NCBI GenBank assembly: GCA_030647175.1
Contig: JAUSJU010000028.1
Location: forward strand, 1 to 6,396
Source: a bacterium
GTDB taxonomy: Bacteria > Patescibacteriota > Minisyncoccia > Minisyncoccales > UBA10102
Direction: 5' to 3'
DNA: 6,396 nt
The notes beneath the pieces were generated by a model, which saw only the letters and a program-made list of their open reading frames with translations, had not been told where the DNA came from and ran no database searches. The stretch's first letter is position 1; each line of letters opens with the position of its first letter. The translations under genes and the position numbers were made by a program. Below, piece by piece: positions 3,973-6,396 of this stretch.

Positions 3973-5150
3973 ATTTCAGAGATTGTGGTGTGGCTTGAAG
4001 CTTGTATGGTAGTAGTTCTCTTTCCCTGCTCCCAATTCTGAAAGGCGGCTATTGCAATCATGACTCCATTATCTGTGCAGAGAGGAATATTGGGGGCGCG
4101 GAAGAGAACTGCCGGGAAATCCTTGTGGAGCAAGTTCTTAAGCTCTGTACGCAAATGCTCGTTCGCCACAACTCCTCCCCCCATAAGAACCGTGTGTACA
4201 CCATATTCCTGTACCGCTTTCAATGTTTTTGATATGAGTACGTCGCAAATGGCCTGTTCCACTTCTTTTGCCATGGCCCTCACGTATGAGGCAGACTTCT
4301 TGACTTGAGAAGACCGTTTCTGAAAATCATACAATACTGCCGTCTTCAACCCAGAAAAGCTGAAGTCGTAGTCTTTCGTATGGATCATGGGGCGGGGAAG
4401 AACAATGGAGTACTCTCCCGATTGCTTCTCTGCTGCTTTCTTTGCAATAGCTGGCCCTCCCGGATACCCCAGAGAAAGGAGACGGGCTACCTTGTCAAAG
4501 CATTCCCCTGCTGCGTCGTCCCTTGTTTCTCCTATCATTCTATATACTCCCAGGCCCTCCATCAAGAGCAGGGCGGTATGGCCTCCGGACACGATGAGAG
4601 CTAACGCCGGAAACATTTCAGGAGCATGCAAAAGCCTGAATGAATTATTGCTCTTCTCCTCTTCTAAAAGAGAAACAAGAAGATGGCCTTCCAAGTGATC
4701 CACTCCCAGAAGAGGAATGTTCCATGTTGCAGAAAGCGCTTTCGCAAAGTTTATCCCCACCCATAGAGCGGGCTCCAGCCCCGGATGAGAAGTAACGCTG
4801 ATAAGATCTATGGGAGGTTTCTCATACTGGGAGAGAAAATGAGAGAGTTTCTTCTGCAGCTCCTGCTCTCTTTCAAGAAGGATATGTAAATCGGGTGTTC
4901 CTTTCTCCGACTTCTTCTTGTTCAAAAGATCTGCTTCTTCCAATACTTTCTTGAGTACGGGAACGAGGTTCCGCTGATGCTCTCTCTGGGCCAAGTTCGG
5001 GACAACTCCTCCCCACTTCTTGTGGAGCGCAGTCTGAGAAGAAGCCTCCTGGGAAAGGATTCTATACGTTTCTCCCTGTACCTCAAGAAGGGCGAGTGCT
5101 GTATCGTCGCACGAGGTTTCAATGCCAAGAATAATCATGGATGGTTTCAT
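3969..5150 (-). CDS. tsaD: tRNA N6-threonylcarbamoyladenosine synthase subunit TsaD (Gcp/Kae1)
   Basis: Metal-dependent transferase that moves the threonylcarbamoyl group from TC-AMP onto A37 of ANN-decoding tRNAs. Visible motifs: ATPase-like GIETSCDDTA at 9-18, GPGL-like 'SHPGLEPALWVG' at 121-132, metal-binding HLEGH at 152-156, SGGHT at 188-192, GETRDDAAGECFDKVARLLSLGYPGGP at 207-233, and CTDNGVMIA at 358-366 with metal-ligand D360. It has 393 aa against about 340 in typical bacteria. The extra length is an acidic/basic insertion around 75-112 and a smaller one around 165-178. The usual 'TxGPGL' is SHPGL. The start ATG overlaps the tsaC stop by ATGA, implying coupled translation; a second in-frame ATG is at 5138. 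The stop codon lies inside the -35 box of the next promoter. Confidence 0.96.
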   Translation of the reverse strand: MKPSMIILGIETSCDDTALALLEVQGETYRILSQEASSQTALHKKWGGVVPNLAQREHQRNLVPVLKKVLEEADLLNKKKSEKGTPDLHILLEREQELQKKLSHFLSQYEKPPIDLISVTSHPGLEPALWVGINFAKALSATWNIPLLGVDHLEGHLLVSLLEEEKSNNSFRLLHAPEMFPALALIVSGGHTALLLMEGLGVYRMIGETRDDAAGECFDKVARLLSLGYPGGPAIAKKAAEKQSGEYSIVLPRPMIHTKDYDFSFSGLKTAVLYDFQKRSSQVKKSASYVRAMAKEVEQAICDVLISKTLKAVQEYGVHTVLMGGGVVANEHLRTELKNLLHKDFPAVLFRAPNIPLCTDNGVMIAIAAFQNWEQGKRTTTIQASSHTTISEI

Positions 5151-5719
5151 GCTCTGAGTACCTTAGGCTTGCGAGAAGTGAGGTCTATGATCGTAGAGGG
5201 TTTTCCTTTCAATGCTCCTCCGTCTACAAGAACATCTGGTTTTGCCCTTTGTTTTCGGAATTGGGATTCCACCTCTTGCGCGGTGTTTGAGGGATTCTTG
5301 TTTGAGATGTTTGCTGAAGTTGCAGTAAGGGGAAACGGAATCATGTTTAAAATATCCTGAAGGGGCTTGTATCGGGGAATGCGAAGGGCAATGCTCCCTT
5401 TCTTCACTCCATACAAAAGGATAGAAGACTTCTTTCGTCTTAGGACGAATGTAGTGTTCCCAGGCCAATGTTTCTTCAAATACGATTCCTCATACTTCCC
5501 CACGAAGGCAAGCTTCTTTGCCATTGCAATACTGGAGACGAATAAAGGAAGAGGCTTTGAACGGGACCTCTGTTTTATCTGATAGAGCTTTGCAACAGCC
5601 TTTTTGTCTGAGGCGTTCGCAAGAAGGCCATATACGGTATCTGTAGGGAAAGCCACGACTTTCCCTTTTACAAGAAAGCCGGCTACCTTGTTCGTTGCTC
5701 CGAGGAGAAGCTTCTTCAT
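5147..5719 (-). CDS. tsaC: L-threonylcarbamoyladenylate synthase (TsaC/Sua5/YwlC family)
   Basis: Makes threonylcarbamoyl-AMP from threonine, bicarbonate and ATP, the substrate used by TsaD. From the ATG at 5719 it has 190 aa, the normal single-domain TsaC length; no Sua5 C-terminal domain. Motifs: VAFPTDTVYGL at about 21-31, the nucleotide-binding segment IKQRSRSKPLPLFV at about 47-60, the HWPGNTTFVL stretch near 83-92, and LTATSANIS at about 130-138. The frame is open to an ATG at 5833, which would add 38 residues that look unlike TsaC and span a terminator-like hairpin, so I chose 5719. However, the ATGs at 5833 and 5827 have a good Shine-Dalgarno and 5719 does not, so the start is uncertain. 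The ATGA overlap with tsaD indicates one operon. Confidence 0.93.
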   Translation of the reverse strand: MKKLLLGATNKVAGFLVKGKVVAFPTDTVYGLLANASDKKAVAKLYQIKQRSRSKPLPLFVSSIAMAKKLAFVGKYEESYLKKHWPGNTTFVLRRKKSSILLYGVKKGSIALRIPRYKPLQDILNMIPFPLTATSANISNKNPSNTAQEVESQFRKQRAKPDVLVDGGALKGKPSTIIDLTSRKPKVLRA

Positions 5720-5747
5720 GTTCTTTGTTCTAACACGAATATGCTCC

Positions 5748-5780
5748 AAAGAAAAAGGGGCCTGACATACAGAGCCCCTT
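5748..5780 (-). terminator. Terminator-like hairpin in the tsaC leader
   Basis: A 7-bp stem (5755-5761 with 5774-5780, AAGGGGC/GCCCCTT), three more pairs inside across a 1-nt bulge (5762-5764 with 5770-5772) and a 5-nt loop, then on the minus strand TTTTTCTTT. It lies about 115 nt after the predicted transcription start and 30-60 nt before the tsaC ATG, so it could be an attenuator of tsaC-tsaD. Confidence 0.55.
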
Positions 5781-5824
5781 ACAAAGTGAAGGAGAATGCC
5801 CTTTTTTGAGATAAGACTGACCAC

Positions 5825-5845
5825 CATCAGCATTATCTCCTCTCC
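5825..5845 (-). promoter_or_regulatory. Purine-rich ribosome binding site with two in-frame ATGs upstream of tsaC
   Basis: GGAGAGGAGA (5845-5836) is well spaced for ATG at 5833 (8 nt from GGAG) and ATG at 5827 (9 nt from AGGAG). Both open the tsaC frame 36-38 codons upstream of the TsaC-like start. Translation here would pass through the 5748-5780 hairpin. It is either an N-terminal extension of TsaC or a translated leader. Confidence 0.5.
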
Positions 5846-5899
5846 CGGGAAACATTCTCCTAAGAAAAGTATTCTACGATGAGAACCTTGCTGTTAATA

Positions 5900-5928
5900 A
5901 TGGTACCTCTGTTTTTCTTCTTTGTCAA
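5900..5928 (-). promoter_or_regulatory. Promoter of the tsaC-tsaD operon
   Basis: A perfect -35 TTGACA (5928-5923), a 17-bp spacer and TACCAT (5905-5900, 4 of 6 to consensus). The TGA within the -35 is the stop codon of the upstream beta-helix gene. Predicted start near 5893 gives a leader of about 175 nt before the tsaC ATG at 5719. Confidence 0.6.
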
Positions 5929-6396
5929 CTCCCCTTTGTCGTGGTCTGGACTTTGGCAGAAAGCGTCATACCGTCAGCAATATTCTCGAATACCAGCGTT
6001 CCAGGATATACTCTGCACTCAGATCCGACGAAGACACCTGGCATAGTTCCTGTGTGGATTCCAAAATGCGTCCCGTCTCCAACAACGACTCCCAGAGAAG
6101 AGAGCTTGGTATCAACTTTTTTATCTTTGACCTGGGCTTCTATCGTGTTCCTATCAAGCCTCCTGTTGGCCGTTGCAAACCCCGCCCCAAATCTGCAGTT
6201 CCTCCCAATAATGGAGTCCCCTACATACCCTGAATGGAAATGCGTCCCTTCCTGAACGATGGAATGCTTGATCTCGCAAAAAGCTCCTGTCTTCACTCCT
6301 TGCTCAATGCTTAAAGGCCCACGCAACACATTGGAAGGTCCGATCTCGCAGTTGTCGCCTATGAAACACGGGCCAGATATCGTAGTTCCTGCTTTC
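5925..6396 (-). CDS. Left-handed beta-helix (hexapeptide repeat) protein, C-terminal part; GlmU-like sugar nucleotidyltransferase/acyltransferase
   Basis: Open from the window edge to TGA at 5925-5927, 156 codons visible plus the stop; the N-terminal portion is outside. Repeats of the [LIV]-G-x-x-x-x type are plain: 'ISGPCFIGDNCEIGPSN', 'SIVQEGTHFHSGYVGDSIIGRNCRFGAGFATANRR', 'LGVVVGDGTHFGIHTGTMPGVFVG'. The segment FGAGFATANRRLD followed by VDTKLSSLGVVVGD resembles the C-terminal LbH domain of bifunctional GlmU-type and archaeal UDP-sugar pyrophosphorylases, so a role in cell-surface sugar-nucleotide metabolism is likely. The nucleotidyltransferase half is not visible, so a stand-alone acyltransferase cannot be excluded. 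A GTG at 6329 is in frame, but the repeat pattern continues upstream of it, so it is not the start. Confidence 0.85.
   Translation of the reverse strand, partial: KAGTTISGPCFIGDNCEIGPSNVLRGPLSIEQGVKTGAFCEIKHSIVQEGTHFHSGYVGDSIIGRNCRFGAGFATANRRLDRNTIEAQVKDKKVDTKLSSLGVVVGDGTHFGIHTGTMPGVFVGSECRVYPGTLVFENIADGMTLSAKVQTTTKGS

Noticed and set aside
5720..5833. Treating the 38 codons upstream of TsaC as part of the protein
   Set aside because: The ATG at 5719 already gives a full-length TsaC, and the extra stretch contains a terminator-like hairpin. Kept as an alternative and as a finding because of the strong ribosome binding site.
1..6396. tRNA or rRNA genes
   Set aside because: I saw no cloverleaf-like segment or rRNA signature in the intergenic stretches, which are all under about 260 nt.

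Overview
The window looks like a piece of a bacterial chromosome, most plausibly from the Candidate Phyla Radiation (Patescibacteria, Parcubacteria-like). This assignment is an inference. It rests on compact same-strand housekeeping genes, a TsaD with family-unusual insertions, a GlmU-like beta-helix protein, and a reverse transcriptase and target protein of the kind I associate with CPR diversity-generating retroelements (DGRs). TGA, TAG and TAA all act as stops, so there is no sign of UGA recoding.

Layout on the minus strand, read from high to low coordinate. (1) 6396-5925: C-terminal part of a left-handed beta-helix (hexapeptide-repeat) protein of the sugar-nucleotidyltransferase/GlmU type, cut by the window edge. 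(2) 5928-5720: a promoter and an approximately 175-nt leader containing a terminator-like hairpin. (3) 5719-3969: tsaC and tsaD, overlapping by ATGA, which together make the t6A modification of tRNA. (4) 3972-1344: a complete DGR. (5) 1411-65: glyA (serine hydroxymethyltransferase), then the first codons of a folD-like gene (59-1), a one-carbon/folate pair.

The DGR is the main accessory element. A promoter beside the tsaD stop drives a 216-aa target protein whose last ~37 residues are the variable repeat (VR, 3237-3348). A 112-bp template repeat (TR, 2815-2926) lies 422 bp away. The two copies differ at 23 positions, and every one is an A in the TR on the minus strand; the 81 non-A positions are identical. 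The cassette also has a reverse transcriptase with YADD and LPLGNLTSQ motifs (2405-1344) and an Avd-type four-helix accessory protein (2440-2793). Avd is on the opposite strand, has no ATG/GTG/TTG start in a sensible place, and is easily missed.

How it should work, from knowledge of the family: the TR RNA is reverse transcribed by the RT-Avd complex with errors at adenines, and the cDNA replaces the VR, so the surface of the target protein's C-terminal lectin-like domain changes. Unusual points in this copy are the inverted avd, a C9/G9 tract between the avd and RT starts, terminator-like hairpins just after both TR and VR, a strong A-to-G bias in the VR, and an RT tail that runs into glyA. 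DGRs, including CPR ones, are a described class of system; the possible novelty lies in these details.
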